Part shown: positions 9,423-18,537 of the stretch, in pieces
How positions within the stretch are numbered: the first letter of the stretch is position 1
How the letters are laid out: each line of letters opens with the position of its first letter
From: Citrobacter tructae
GTDB lineage: Bacteria; Pseudomonadota; Gammaproteobacteria; Enterobacterales; Enterobacteriaceae
Assembly (NCBI RefSeq): GCF_004684345.1
Contig: NZ_CP038469.1
Span: forward strand, 248,001-312,000
Reading direction: 5' to 3'
Length of the DNA stretch: 64,000 nucleotides
Program-made: the position numbers and the translations under genes
The notes under the pieces: generated by a model
The model's database searches: none
What the model was told of the DNA's origin: nothing
Seen by the model: only the letters and a program-made list of their open reading frames with translations

Positions 9423-10982
9423 TCACCACTTTGGCATATCGGGTTTAGCCATCCAGCGTACGAAATCAGCCAGCTTTAGAGGGCGACTGACCCAGAACCC
9501 CTGGAAAAAATGCACCCCGCGATCGCGCAGCCATCGGGCTTGTTCCTGCGTTTCTACCCCTTCAGCAACTGTCAGCATATTAAGGCGTCTGGAGAGTGTC
9601 AACACGGCATCCAGTACCGGCGACGTCAGGGTCTCTGTACCAATGGCATTGATAAACCCGCGATCGATTTTCAGGTAATCAACCGTAAAGCGTTCCAGAT
9701 AGATAAGTGCACTATGACCGGTGCCGAAATCATCAATGGCAATTTCGAACCCGGCAGAATGCAGCCATTCAAATAATTTGGATGCCTCGTGTTGATCGAG
9801 CATATCCCGCTCAGTGATTTCCAGCACTATCTGAAAATAGTGTGCGGGTAGAGTGGTGCTCAGATTCTGAATATCTTCTTTAAAGCTTTCACCGTGCAGA
9901 TGCGTTGGCGCGATATTAATCCCCAGTTTTGCGCCTTTGGGGAGCACTTTTTGCAGGGTAGGGGCGTCGCGGGCCACCAGCTTAAAGAGATGCTGCGTGA
10001 GCGGCACAATCATTTGCTGTGATTCGGCGTAGTGAATAAAGGCATCTGGCGGGATCTCGCCTGTTGTCGGATGATGCCAGCGTAACAGGATTTCTACACC
10101 TTTGACCTCCAGCGTCTGCATCTCCACTACCGGCTGGTAGACCACATAAAACTGATTGTGCTTGATGGCGGTCAGGATATCTTTCCCAGGGCGCAAACGG
10201 ATAGCGTAGATGTAATACCAGAGAAGGAGGGCAGCGATAATCCCCAGCATACATCCCAACATTACGGCATATCCGACGTCTTTATACGACCAAGCATCAG
10301 CGTAAAAGCGTACTTCCAGCGGCAATTTAGTAAGAACCGCACTATGTGATGGGGTGTCAGGGAGATCGGTCGCGGGGACTAATTGTCTGGAAAACGTCGA
10401 GATAGCTGTGTTATTGATGATGAGAGCCACGCCGTTGAAATCATCCTGTCTGGCGCTATAGAGGAGATAGGGAGCCAGGTTGATATTCAGGGTGGTAAAA
10501 ACACCACTGTTTTTCAGAGAAGGATTTTGATACCAAATCATTATTGCTGGTTTATTCGGCATCATTGGTGTGCCGGATTGTAAGTCCATATCGATATTTT
10601 TAGTAATATCAAGATTGGGAACCAGTTGCTTGATTGGTGAATCCATTGGCCCGGTTGCTGAGGAGCAGAAAGCGATGCCGTCTTTTACCAGTAAAAAGGC
10701 ACGAACGTTCAGGCTGAATGCCGCGCTGGAGGTGAGTTGAGCGGAGACTTGTGAACAGTTTTCTTTTATCAGAGGTTGCAGAGCGTTCGTGGTGTTTTCG
10801 AGGTCAGTGAAGAAACTTTCAATATAGTTTTGTATGTTAGACGTTAGCGTTTCGTACTTAGCGTTTCGTTGGTGCCATGACATGAAAAATTGCAGGCTAC
10901 TAACGAGTAATGCGACGATTATCCCCGTTAAAATGCAGGTGAGCAGAAGTTTTCGGCCGGAAGAAGAGGTACGTTTGAACAT
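9423..10982 (-). CDS. pdeN: Cyclic-di-GMP phosphodiesterase with CSS sensor domain
   Basis: Formerly rtn. Inner-membrane EAL-type phosphodiesterase that degrades c-di-GMP. Two helices (about residues 13-33 and 237-257) bracket a periplasmic CSS-motif domain whose CSS is visible in FCSSATG, the cysteine pair site known to control this enzyme class. The C-terminal EAL domain has the metal/catalytic motifs VEILLRW (EAL variant), NIAP, EITERD, IDDFGTGHS and LKIDRGF, so it looks active. It has 519 aa (518 in E. coli). The sequence is less conserved than that of its neighbours, mainly in the periplasmic part. Confidence 0.93.
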   Translation of the reverse strand: MFKRTSSSGRKLLLTCILTGIIVALLVSSLQFFMSWHQRNAKYETLTSNIQNYIESFFTDLENTTNALQPLIKENCSQVSAQLTSSAAFSLNVRAFLLVKDGIAFCSSATGPMDSPIKQLVPNLDITKNIDMDLQSGTPMMPNKPAIMIWYQNPSLKNSGVFTTLNINLAPYLLYSARQDDFNGVALIINNTAISTFSRQLVPATDLPDTPSHSAVLTKLPLEVRFYADAWSYKDVGYAVMLGCMLGIIAALLLWYYIYAIRLRPGKDILTAIKHNQFYVVYQPVVEMQTLEVKGVEILLRWHHPTTGEIPPDAFIHYAESQQMIVPLTQHLFKLVARDAPTLQKVLPKGAKLGINIAPTHLHGESFKEDIQNLSTTLPAHYFQIVLEITERDMLDQHEASKLFEWLHSAGFEIAIDDFGTGHSALIYLERFTVDYLKIDRGFINAIGTETLTSPVLDAVLTLSRRLNMLTVAEGVETQEQARWLRDRGVHFFQGFWVSRPLKLADFVRWMAKPDMPKW

Positions 10983-11087
10983 AGGCCCTTAAGTTAACCA
11001 GGAGTAACCGCTTAATCTGTAAGAATATAACCTGGAATGACTCAGATTGTGAGATTTTTCTTAGTCCGCGACAGAAAGCAGAAAGCA

Positions 11088-11113
11088 AAAAGCACCGCCT
11101 AAGCAGTGCTTTT
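11088..11113 (-). terminator. Likely mepS terminator
   Basis: Eight-bp arms (11088-11095 and 11106-11113) form a hairpin on the minus strand downstream of the mepS stop, followed by a T-rich stretch (TTTTTGC). Confidence 0.65.
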
Positions 11114-11156
11114 GATTTGTCTCATCAGGATAGCCAAGGGATAGCTGCCAAACGAA

Positions 11157-11726
11157 TTAACTACGGCTCAGAACCCGGCGGGCTTCGTTGTAACGTTTTT
11201 TCCAGTACGGCTCGTTCATGCTGGAAATAACAACGCCGCTGCTGGTAGAGGCATGTACAAACTGGTTGTTACCGATATAAATACCGACGTGACGGCCCGT
11301 AGAGCCAGCACGGAACAGAACCAGATCGCCGGTGCGCAGATTTGTGCGCGAAACGGATTTACCCGTTTCCTGTTGTTCATAGGTTGAGCGAGGAAGCTCT
11401 AAACCAAATTGTTCACGGAATGTACGTTGTACAAAGCTTGAACAATCAATTCCTTTTTTGGTGCTGCCGCCAAGGCGGTAACGCACGCCTTTCCAGTCAG
11501 CATACTGGTCCATAATACGCGATTTAACATCGATATTACGTACCATATTTTCAAATTCATCCTGAGAGGCTTGCAGTGAAGAGTTATCTCTATTGCCCAC
11601 AGCATGCGTCTCAGAATGCATATTCTTGGCGGTGTTCGTTGTGCTACATGCAGAAAGCAGAACCGCAACTGCTATCGCGGGTATGCCCCGCAAGATATAT
11701 CTCAAAATCGGTTGAGATTTGACCAT
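11157..11726 (-). CDS. mepS: Murein DD-endopeptidase MepS (Spr)
   Basis: Outer-membrane lipoprotein of the NlpC/P60 family that cuts D-Ala-mDAP crosslinks to allow peptidoglycan growth; in E. coli its level is set by NlpI-Prc proteolysis. It has 189 aa (188 in E. coli). The lipobox LLSAC ends at Cys27. Catalytic Cys95 is in GIDCSSF (GIDCSGF in K-12, a conservative change beside the nucleophile), His146 in GRHVGIY and the third polar residue is His158 in FVHAS. Monocistronic with its own terminator. Confidence 0.96.
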   Translation of the reverse strand: MVKSQPILRYILRGIPAIAVAVLLSACSTTNTAKNMHSETHAVGNRDNSSLQASQDEFENMVRNIDVKSRIMDQYADWKGVRYRLGGSTKKGIDCSSFVQRTFREQFGLELPRSTYEQQETGKSVSRTNLRTGDLVLFRAGSTGRHVGIYIGNNQFVHASTSSGVVISSMNEPYWKKRYNEARRVLSRS

Positions 11727-12139
11727 GTTGTTTGTTTTCCCTTGAAGTCCTTAACGATAAATATCGTTATAAAAAATGCCAAACGTGACGAGACTAATTA
11801 CCTACGCACGATGAGACAATTCTTTATGGTCAAATCTGTGGCAGAACGCACAAATTTATTCGTATAGAGAATAATTATCCCGCGAGGCAAAACGTGTTCG
11901 AGATTACCCGATCGCTACAGTCATTGCGAGTGATTTTATGTGATTTCTTATAAGAAAAAGTGATACAGAAAGTGAATAAACGGCATTGATTAAATTAAGA
12001 GCGATTAGGGTAAAAAACATGCAATTCATTCATTTAAAACATGAATAAGATGACAGGAGAATGACAGTTTTAATGATGTATCAGTGACAAACATTATCAG
12101 AGAATCAGAAGCGTCTCTGATAATGTTAATTACTATGCG
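11727..12139. other. mepS-lpxT intergenic region
   Basis: This 413 bp AT-rich gap has no credible coding capacity on either strand. The half nearest mepS must hold the mepS promoter. The half nearest lpxT ends in a long perfect inverted repeat, listed separately. Confidence 0.6.
12090..12127 (-). terminator. 14-bp perfect inverted repeat after lpxT
   Basis: Arms 12090-12103 and 12114-12127 are perfectly complementary (AACATTATCAGAGA and its complement), with a 10-nt loop. The repeat begins 12 bp past the lpxT stop. On the minus strand it is followed by TTGTCACTG, which has only a short T-run, so it may stabilise the mRNA end as much as terminate it. Confidence 0.5.
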
Positions 12140-12853
12140 TTATTTGTTTAAAAAATGTTTGTTTTTGCCGGGGAGGTAATTCGTAAACAAAGTGACCAGC
12201 CGGTCGCTTAATGGCGTCATGAGCCACCAGGGCAGGCCAATCAATACGACGGTCATGGAACCCACCACGATATCGGTAAGCCAGTGAGCACCAATCATTA
12301 CTCGCGGGAATGCAAAAACCACAGCGATAATAAGGCCGATTAATCCTGCGACTTTTCCGAAATAACGCAGCATAAATGCGGAAAAAATAAGCAGCATCAT
12401 GCCGTGATCGCCAGGGAAGCTGTCTCTTGACGCATCTTTGGTCGGAATATGCAGCAACTCGCTGACGCGATGAATATTATCAAGCATCAGCGTCGGGCTG
12501 GCACGTTTGACCGGAATAAGCGCCTGGCCCAACTGATTTAATACCACTGCGGTGAGCAGCATGACCAGGCCAATAGCCACAATGCGTCGGCGACCTTCCG
12601 ATGTTTCTTTCAGCCAAAAGTGCAGCATCAGTGCACCCATTGCCAGCAACGAGCAGCCATCAAATGCCCGGTTATTGGTGATAGCCACAACCCACAGGAA
12701 CAGTGGGCTTTCGACCAATTTCTGATTGAAGAAGCGGAAGATGCCCGTATCCAGTGAAGACCAGAACCCGTGTCCGGCCGGAATATACCAGGACAGAAAC
12801 AGCGCCAAGCCTGCAATATTAAGCAGAAGGATAAGAGGGTATCGGGTTTTCAT
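12140..12853 (-). CDS. lpxT: Kdo2-lipid A phosphotransferase LpxT
   Basis: Formerly yeiU. PAP2-superfamily inner-membrane enzyme that moves a phosphate from undecaprenyl pyrophosphate to the 1-position of lipid A, giving the 1-diphosphate species. It has 237 aa as in E. coli and about six helices. PAP2 motifs: KRASPT (motif 1), PGDHG (motif 2), GAHWLTDIVVG (motif 3). In E. coli it is inhibited after translation when PmrA is on, through PmrR. It follows yeiR by 33 bp on the same strand and is possibly cotranscribed. Confidence 0.94.
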   Translation of the reverse strand: MKTRYPLILLLNIAGLALFLSWYIPAGHGFWSSLDTGIFRFFNQKLVESPLFLWVVAITNNRAFDGCSLLAMGALMLHFWLKETSEGRRRIVAIGLVMLLTAVVLNQLGQALIPVKRASPTLMLDNIHRVSELLHIPTKDASRDSFPGDHGMMLLIFSAFMLRYFGKVAGLIGLIIAVVFAFPRVMIGAHWLTDIVVGSMTVVLIGLPWWLMTPLSDRLVTLFTNYLPGKNKHFLNK

Positions 12854-12886
12854 CGTCGTTCACCATTGCCAAAATCGCAGGCAACC

Positions 12887-13873
12887 TTACGCGTTAACAT
12901 CTAAACGAAGCTTCAACAATGCACTCTGTAACGTGTTCCAGTCAGTCTCGGTGTCGGAGATAAGCTCAATCCGGCTGTCCGGTGGCGCGACGTTTTGCGT
13001 CTCAATGTGCCAGTCATCGCCCTGACGGTTGATGCGCACTAATCCTTCTTTGATTCGCATGACGCCCTTTACGCGCCCAACCGGGGCAAGGCGCGACCAT
13101 TCCAGCAGACCGATGGTATCGAACACGGTATCGGCATCAAAAATCCAGCCGCAGGCCTGATGCCCCTGGCCGCTGTTCAGGCTACGACGCCAGCGTTGCT
13201 GTGCCGGCAGGCTTAGTGCCCCCAGCCCCTTTTTGTCGGCATGCTGATGGGCGTGCGCAGCACTTGCGGGAAGCGCCGCCAGATTCAGCCGTGGTAAATC
13301 CAGTAACTGCCCGTCAATGTGCCCGTGATCGGCGTGAACCAACTGACGGTTACCGCCGTTGTGCTGCCACCAGGTTTGCAGGGCATTTTCACTTTCTGTC
13401 GTGGCGCGATCGATTTTGTTGGCGACGATAACGTCGGCTGAAGCCAGCTGATCGCGGAAATTCTCATTGGCTACGCTTTTTTCATCCAGTAGCAGGCGAG
13501 GGTCGAGGATACAGAGCGTGGCGCGCAGATCGATCCACGGTTCGTAAACCGGGGCGGTGAGTAAATCCAGAATCTGTTTTGGATGCCCGAGACCGGTCGG
13601 TTCGATCAGTAACCGGTCAGGCTTGCCCTGACGCAGCAATGTATTGAGGCCCACCTGCATCGGTAAACCGTTAACACAACACATGCAGCCACCGGGGATC
13701 TCTTTCAGCAACGCGCCGCTATCGGCCAGCAGGGCGCCGTCAATACCCACCTCGCCAAACTCATTGACCAGTACGGCCCACTTTTCGGCGGGATCTTTGT
13801 TCGCCAATAGATGAAGAATAGAGGTGGTTTTGCCACTGCCGAGAAAACCGGTGATGAGATTGGTTTTAGTCAC
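12887..13873 (-). CDS. yeiR: Zinc-binding GTPase YeiR (COG0523/G3E family)
   Basis: G3E-family GTPase related to CobW, UreG and HypB; E. coli YeiR binds zinc and hydrolyses GTP, and probably serves zinc homeostasis. It has 328 aa. Visible are the P-loop GFLGSGKTT (residues 9-17), the metal motif CxCC at Cys63/65/66 (GGCMCC), a guanine-specificity motif ANKID, a His-rich stretch HAHQHADKK and the C-terminal CobW_C domain. The start is the GTG at 13873, chosen because GGAG lies 5 nt upstream and VTKTNLITG aligns with the E. coli start. Confidence 0.93.
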   Translation of the reverse strand: MTKTNLITGFLGSGKTTSILHLLANKDPAEKWAVLVNEFGEVGIDGALLADSGALLKEIPGGCMCCVNGLPMQVGLNTLLRQGKPDRLLIEPTGLGHPKQILDLLTAPVYEPWIDLRATLCILDPRLLLDEKSVANENFRDQLASADVIVANKIDRATTESENALQTWWQHNGGNRQLVHADHGHIDGQLLDLPRLNLAALPASAAHAHQHADKKGLGALSLPAQQRWRRSLNSGQGHQACGWIFDADTVFDTIGLLEWSRLAPVGRVKGVMRIKEGLVRINRQGDDWHIETQNVAPPDSRIELISDTETDWNTLQSALLKLRLDVNA

Positions 13874-13992
13874 ATTTACTCCAGAAACATAAATTACCGT
13901 AATGGCATTTAACAATCCTGGCGAAAAACAGGGAAAAAGAGAAGGGGTGAGAGGACGAAGACGTGCTTCGTCCTGTTTAATGGCAGAAATCG

Positions 13993-15459
13993 TTAATTTT
14001 TTAACATCTGTATGACGGCCTGATGCGCGCCGTATTGGGCAATACGTTGCCAGGCCTGCTCAATAGCCTCGACAAAGTGCGGGTTCTGCACCAGGTCGGT
14101 GGCAAAAATCTCGTGCAAGGAAAGCAGGGCGCTGACGCGATCTGATTCTGTGCTTTGGTCAACAAGAGCGCCAATTTTCTCACTCATCGGATCGCGTACA
14201 TCAATGGCTGTTCCCGCATCATCCACGCCGCTCACGTAGCGCATCCAGCCTGCGACGCCGAGTGCCAGCAGAGGCCAGTCGCTTTTCCGCGCTAAATGAA
14301 CGCGGATCCCTTCCAGCATTCGCTGCGGTAATTTTTGGCTGCCGTCCATCGCGATTTGCCAGGTCTTGTGCTTCAGCGCCGGATTGGCAAAGCGTTCCAG
14401 CAGGCTTTCGGCATACTGGGGTAAATCGACGTTAGTGATACGCAGCGTGGGGGCTTGCTCCGTCATCATCAGGCGGTAAGCCGCTTCACGAAAGGCATTG
14501 TCCTGCATGCAATCACTGATGTGGTGAAATCCGGCCAGATAGCCAAGATAGGCCAAAAATGAGTGGCTGCCGTTCAGCATCCGTAGTTTCATCTGTTCCC
14601 ACGGCAACACGTCGTCAACCATCTGAACACCGGCAGTTTCCCACTGTGGGCGACCGGCAACAAAATTGTCCTCAATCACCCACTGGATAAACGGTTCGCA
14701 GCTGATGCCACAGGGGTCGGCTACGCCCAGTTCATGGGCTATTTCATTCAGCGACTCTTCGGTTGCGGCAGGGACAATCCTGTCCACCATGGTGCCCGGA
14801 AAACTGACTTGCTCTTGTATCCACGTTGCCAGTTCAGATGAGCGTTTTTGCGCCATTCCCAGAACCGCGTTTTTCACTACATGACCGTTGTCCGGGATGT
14901 TATCGCAAGAGAGTACGGTAAACGGCGGAAGCCCGCGTTCGCGGCGGCGATGCAGGGCTTCGACAATAATTCCCGGTGCTGAGTGGGGCTCATCCGGCGA
15001 GTGTAAATCATGAACAATGCGCGGGTTAGCGAGATCAAGCGATCCTGTAGCCGGATCAATACAGTAGCCTTTTTCCGTGATGGTTAACGACACAATCGCC
15101 ACCTGAGGTTCACAGAATTTTTCAATAATAGCCGCCAGCGAATCAAGCGAGGCGTTCAGGCATTCGTTAACGGCACCGATCACGATCGGTTGATTACCGT
15201 TCGGGCCTTTTTCTAACACGGTATACAGATGATCCTGCTCGCGAAGCTGACCCATCAGCCTGTCGCCGCTGAACAGGCTAATCTCACAAATTCCCCAGTC
15301 TCCTCCCTGCGTATTGAGCACCTTGTCGGTTAATAATGCCTGATGAGCACGGTGAAAAGCACCGAAACCAAAATGCACGATCCGTGATTTTAACTGTTGG
15401 CGATCGTACTGCGGTATCCGTACATTTTCCGGGAGTGGAGCCGTGGCAATAGTCTTCAT
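13993..15459 (-). CDS. yeiQ: Mannitol dehydrogenase family oxidoreductase, UxuB-like (D-fructuronate/D-mannonate)
   Basis: Polyol/hexuronate dehydrogenase of the mannitol dehydrogenase family, 488 aa as in E. coli YeiQ. The nucleotide-binding domain begins with IVHFGFGAFHRAHQ, and the catalytic stretch KLRMLNGSHSFLAYLG carries the family Lys/Asn/His. The ATG at 15459 gives MKTIATAPLP as in E. coli. The divergent neighbour uxuA encodes mannonate dehydratase, which supports a role reducing D-fructuronate to D-mannonate; in E. coli K-12, yeiQ has no such neighbour. Confidence 0.92.
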   Translation of the reverse strand: MKTIATAPLPENVRIPQYDRQQLKSRIVHFGFGAFHRAHQALLTDKVLNTQGGDWGICEISLFSGDRLMGQLREQDHLYTVLEKGPNGNQPIVIGAVNECLNASLDSLAAIIEKFCEPQVAIVSLTITEKGYCIDPATGSLDLANPRIVHDLHSPDEPHSAPGIIVEALHRRRERGLPPFTVLSCDNIPDNGHVVKNAVLGMAQKRSSELATWIQEQVSFPGTMVDRIVPAATEESLNEIAHELGVADPCGISCEPFIQWVIEDNFVAGRPQWETAGVQMVDDVLPWEQMKLRMLNGSHSFLAYLGYLAGFHHISDCMQDNAFREAAYRLMMTEQAPTLRITNVDLPQYAESLLERFANPALKHKTWQIAMDGSQKLPQRMLEGIRVHLARKSDWPLLALGVAGWMRYVSGVDDAGTAIDVRDPMSEKIGALVDQSTESDRVSALLSLHEIFATDLVQNPHFVEAIEQAWQRIAQYGAHQAVIQMLKN

Positions 15460-15549
15460 TACACACACCTGATTAACCATTAATTAACAATGGCAGTATA
15501 AAGTTATATGACAACAAGTTAAATTGGTGTGCCTTATTTATACTGGGAA

Positions 15550-15565
15550 TGTGAGCTAGATCAAT
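15550..15565. promoter_or_regulatory. Candidate CRP site in yeiQ-uxuA divergent promoter
   Basis: TGTGA-GCTAGA-TCAAT matches one CRP half-site fully and the other partly. It lies midway in the 202-bp divergent gap, where catabolite control of a hexuronate pathway would be expected. Confidence 0.45.
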
Positions 15566-15630
15566 CAATGATGGGCGTTATGTTGATCATTAAGCCGAGG
15601 CCTGTATGGTAGTCGTCATACACTCATTCT

Positions 15631-15650
15631 AATTTGGTATAACAACTTGT
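15631..15650. promoter_or_regulatory. Candidate UxuR/ExuR-type operator upstream of uxuA
   Basis: The core TTGGTATAACAA differs by one base from the palindrome TTGGTATACCAA that I associate with UxuR/ExuR sites. It lies just upstream of the uxuA ribosome site (GAGG at 15651-15654). A related but poorer stretch AAATTGGTGTGCC (about 15521-15533) lies on the yeiQ side. The consensus is from memory. Confidence 0.4.
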
Positions 15651-15661
15651 GAGGTGAAGCA

Positions 15662-16852
15662 ATGGAACAAACCTGGCGTTGGTACGGACCTAACGATCCG
15701 GTATCGCTTGATGATGTGCGTCAGGCTGGCGCAACCGGTGTTGTGACCGCCTTGCACCACATTCCCAATGGTGAAGTGTGGCCCGTTGAAGAGATTCAAA
15801 AGCGTCAGGCTATTCTGGCTGAGAAGGGGCTGACCTGGTCGGTGGTGGAAAGCATCCCCGTTCATGAAGACATCAAAACGCACTCCGGACAGTATCAAAC
15901 GTGGATTGCGAATTATCAGCAGAGTATCCGTAATCTGGCGACCTGCGGCATTGATACCGTGTGTTATAACTTCATGCCAATCCTCGACTGGACGCGTACA
16001 GACCTTGAATATCAGTTGCCAGATGGCTCTAAAGCTCTGCGCTTTGATCAGATTGCCTTTGCGGCCTTTGAGCTGCACATCCTGCAGCGCCCAGGCGCTG
16101 AGGCGGATTACACCGCTGAAGAACAGCGTCAGGCGCTGGACTATTTCAACGCGATGAGCGAAGCCGGGGTGGAGAAGCTGACCCGCAACATTATCGCCGG
16201 TCTGCCGGGGGCGGAAGAAGGTTACACGCTGGATAAGTTTCGTGCGCGCCTGGCGGAATATGATGGTATCAGTAAAGATGACCTGCGTAATAACATGGCC
16301 GTATTCCTGCGGGCGATTGTGCCGGTGGCCGAAGAAGTCGGCGTGCGTCTGGCCGTGCATCCTGACGATCCGCCGCGTCCGATCCTCGGCTTGCCGCGCA
16401 TCGTTTCCACCATTGAAGATATGCAGTGGCTGAAAGAAACGGTAGACAGTATTTATAACGGTTTCACCATGTGCACCGGTTCCTACGGCGTGCGTGCGGA
16501 TAACGATCTGGTGAAAATGATCGAAACCTTTGGCGATCGTATTCACTTCACGCATTTGCGTTCGACCTGCCGTGAAGATAACCCGAAAACCTTCCATGAA
16601 GGTGCTCACCTGCAGGGCGATGTGGATATGGTATCGGTAGTGGCTGCCATTCTGAGCGAAGAACAGCGTCGCAAGAAGGCGGGCGATCTGCGTCCTATCC
16701 CGATGCGTCCGGATCATGGGCATCAAATGCTTGACGATCTGCACAAGAAAACCAACCCGGGTTACTCCGCGATTGGCCGTCTGAAAGGGCTGGCAGAAGT
16801 TCGCGGTGTTGAGCTGGCGCTGAAACAAACGCAGTTCCGCGATCTGCTGTAA
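15662..16852 (+). CDS. uxuA: Mannonate dehydratase
   Basis: Dehydrates D-mannonate to 2-keto-3-deoxygluconate in hexuronate catabolism, using a divalent metal. It has 396 aa (394 in E. coli UxuA), with end-to-end family similarity: MEQTWRWYGPNDPVSL at the start, CYNFMPVLDWTRT-like core, AVHPDDPPRP and RPDHGHQMLDD with conserved His residues. The ribosome site is GAGG 7 nt before ATG. In K-12 uxuA sits with uxuB elsewhere on the chromosome; here it faces yeiQ, so the two could act as a local uxuAB pair. Convergent with the MocR gene. Confidence 0.93.
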   Translation: MEQTWRWYGPNDPVSLDDVRQAGATGVVTALHHIPNGEVWPVEEIQKRQAILAEKGLTWSVVESIPVHEDIKTHSGQYQTWIANYQQSIRNLATCGIDTVCYNFMPILDWTRTDLEYQLPDGSKALRFDQIAFAAFELHILQRPGAEADYTAEEQRQALDYFNAMSEAGVEKLTRNIIAGLPGAEEGYTLDKFRARLAEYDGISKDDLRNNMAVFLRAIVPVAEEVGVRLAVHPDDPPRPILGLPRIVSTIEDMQWLKETVDSIYNGFTMCTGSYGVRADNDLVKMIETFGDRIHFTHLRSTCREDNPKTFHEGAHLQGDVDMVSVVAAILSEEQRRKKAGDLRPIPMRPDHGHQMLDDLHKKTNPGYSAIGRLKGLAEVRGVELALKQTQFRDLL

Positions 16853-16859
16853 TAGCATC

Positions 16860-16892
16860 AACAGGGATTGGGCGAGTGGCTCGATCCCTGTT
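16860..16892. terminator. Inverted repeat between convergent uxuA and MocR gene
   Basis: Nine-bp arms AACAGGGAT (16860-16868) and its complement (16884-16892) with a 15-nt loop, between two convergent stops. There is no strong T-run on either side, so termination strength is uncertain. Confidence 0.5.
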
Positions 16893-16898
16893 CAGCCA

Positions 16899-18371
16899 TC
16901 AGGTCTGAATTAACGCCTGCTCCAGCACTCTCAGCACCTTATTGATCTGCGGTAACTGCAACCCACCAAAACCGAAAAACATCACCGCGTCGCTGCTCTC
17001 CTTGCGCCAGATTTCTTCTGAACCGTTTTCAATGTCCTGCAGCGTATCAAAGCGCACACCTGCCAACAAACAGCGCTGTTGCAGCGTGGTGATGATGTCG
17101 GGCGATCGGTCAACACGTAAAGAAAGGTGCAGGCCCGCTGCAGCACCATCGATTTTGCCATCAGGAAACAGCGCGGAAAGACCGTCCCGGAGAAGCGCGA
17201 GACGTGCCGCGTAATTGCAGGCCAATTTACCGAGGTGGGTATAAAACACCTGATTTTGCATTAATTCAGCTAAAAATTGCTGCAATAACCACTGGCTACC
17301 GTTGTTGTTTAACGCTTTCATATTCTGCACTGCTGGGAGCAGTTCATCAGGACAAATGAGGTAGCCAAGACGTGCCCCCGGCCCCAGCGTTTTTGAGAAT
17401 GTCCCCATGTAGATAATCCGATCGTGATAATCCATGGCTTTCAGCGCGGGAAGGGGATTCGCGCCGTAAGTAAAAACGGCATCGTAATCATCTTCGATAA
17501 TGTAAGCCCCGACACGCTGCGCCCACGTCAGTAATGACAGACGCCGTTCCAGCGAAAGCACACTCCCCATCGGGTATTGATGCGCGGGCGTTACGTAACA
17601 AAGTTGGGTTGCATAGTCGGGTAATTGATCAGTGCGCAGGCCCAGGTTATCCACGGCGATTGGCGTAATGTCAGCACCATAATAATTAAACAGATGCCAT
17701 GCGCCAGAATAACAAGGGGATTCGGTCACAACATGACACTTTTTTTCCTGACATGCTGCATGATGAATAATAAATATCTGGCTGAGCAGCGATAATCCTT
17801 CCTGAATTCCGTTGGTAATGATGATGTTCTCAGCACGGGTATTAATCCCCCGGGATAAATTAAGGTATCTGACCATTTGCTCACGCAATGAAAATAATCC
17901 ATTTGGTGAATGGTATCGGGTAAATAATTGCTCTTTAAGTACGCTGGGAGCGTTATTCCACTTTCGCCAACTTGACCAGGGAAAGGCGTTGGGATCGGGG
18001 ACACCCATCCGGCAATAGAACTCCCGCCCCATCTCGCTGTATACATCGGTGGAAACCCCTGCAGGTTCAGGTTTTACCGGAGGAGAACCCTGAGCTACCG
18101 GTACGTGCGCCGGGGTCGTGCGTACCGGCGCGGTGAATATGACTTCATAGCCTATGCCTTTTCGGCTCTTAATAAACCCTGCCGCCATCAGCTTTTCATA
18201 CGCCATAACGACCGTAATTTTGGCCACGTTTATCGCTTGCGCCTGCTCTCGGATAGAGGGGAGTTTGTCTCCGTACAGCAAATCTCCCTGCTGAATAGCT
18301 TGAAAATAAAACTGAAAAATCTGCAATTGCAGCGGCGTACGACTTTCTCTGTTGAGAGACAGTGTCAGCAT
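16899..18371 (-). CDS. MocR-type (GntR HTH + aminotransferase-like) transcriptional regulator
   Basis: MocR/PdxR-subfamily regulator, 490 aa. An N-terminal GntR winged helix (about residues 10-78, with GDKLPSIREQA) is joined by a linker to a fold-type I aminotransferase-like domain. PLP-site features include the SK lysine in GTFSKTLGPGARLGY, the IIEDDYDAVF aspartate and HQYPMGSVLS, so it probably senses PLP or a PLP adduct. It is divergent from the torCAD-like operon across a 166-bp gap, a layout typical of MocR regulators and their targets, so it may control tor genes. That link is inference; an uncharacterised target such as a PLP or amine gene elsewhere is the alternative. Confidence 0.88.
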   Translation of the reverse strand: MLTLSLNRESRTPLQLQIFQFYFQAIQQGDLLYGDKLPSIREQAQAINVAKITVVMAYEKLMAAGFIKSRKGIGYEVIFTAPVRTTPAHVPVAQGSPPVKPEPAGVSTDVYSEMGREFYCRMGVPDPNAFPWSSWRKWNNAPSVLKEQLFTRYHSPNGLFSLREQMVRYLNLSRGINTRAENIIITNGIQEGLSLLSQIFIIHHAACQEKKCHVVTESPCYSGAWHLFNYYGADITPIAVDNLGLRTDQLPDYATQLCYVTPAHQYPMGSVLSLERRLSLLTWAQRVGAYIIEDDYDAVFTYGANPLPALKAMDYHDRIIYMGTFSKTLGPGARLGYLICPDELLPAVQNMKALNNNGSQWLLQQFLAELMQNQVFYTHLGKLACNYAARLALLRDGLSALFPDGKIDGAAAGLHLSLRVDRSPDIITTLQQRCLLAGVRFDTLQDIENGSEEIWRKESSDAVMFFGFGGLQLPQINKVLRVLEQALIQT

Positions 18372-18537
18372 GAGAAATTCCTTATTAAAACGATAGCGGT
18401 ATATTACGAGTTTCCGTTTTTAACTATTTTGATTCGCCTCATGGAGTGAACGCTGTTCCTATACTCTGTCGCCAGTGTCTCTATTTTCCTTTTTTAATAT
18501 CCCTTAGCGTGTCGCTATTAAAATAATGGAGGCAAGT
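18372..18537. promoter_or_regulatory. Divergent promoter region, MocR gene / torC
   Basis: This 166-bp AT-rich gap must hold both promoters. TATACT at about 18461 is a candidate -10 for the torC direction. I see no TorR box array and no perfect FNR box. A GGAGG ribosome site at 18528-18532 serves torC. Confidence 0.45.

Noticed and set aside
15629..16861. A 410-codon open frame on the minus strand covering uxuA
   Set aside because: It is the complement of a highly conserved uxuA, lacks a ribosome site, and its composition is that of an antisense shadow.
18526..18537. Upstream ATG for torC
   Set aside because: The ribosome site GGAGG lies within these codons, so the next ATG is the start.
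18372..18537. TorR boxes upstream of torC
   Set aside because: No array of CTGTTCATAT-like boxes is present; CTGTTCCTAT at about 18449 is a lone partial match.
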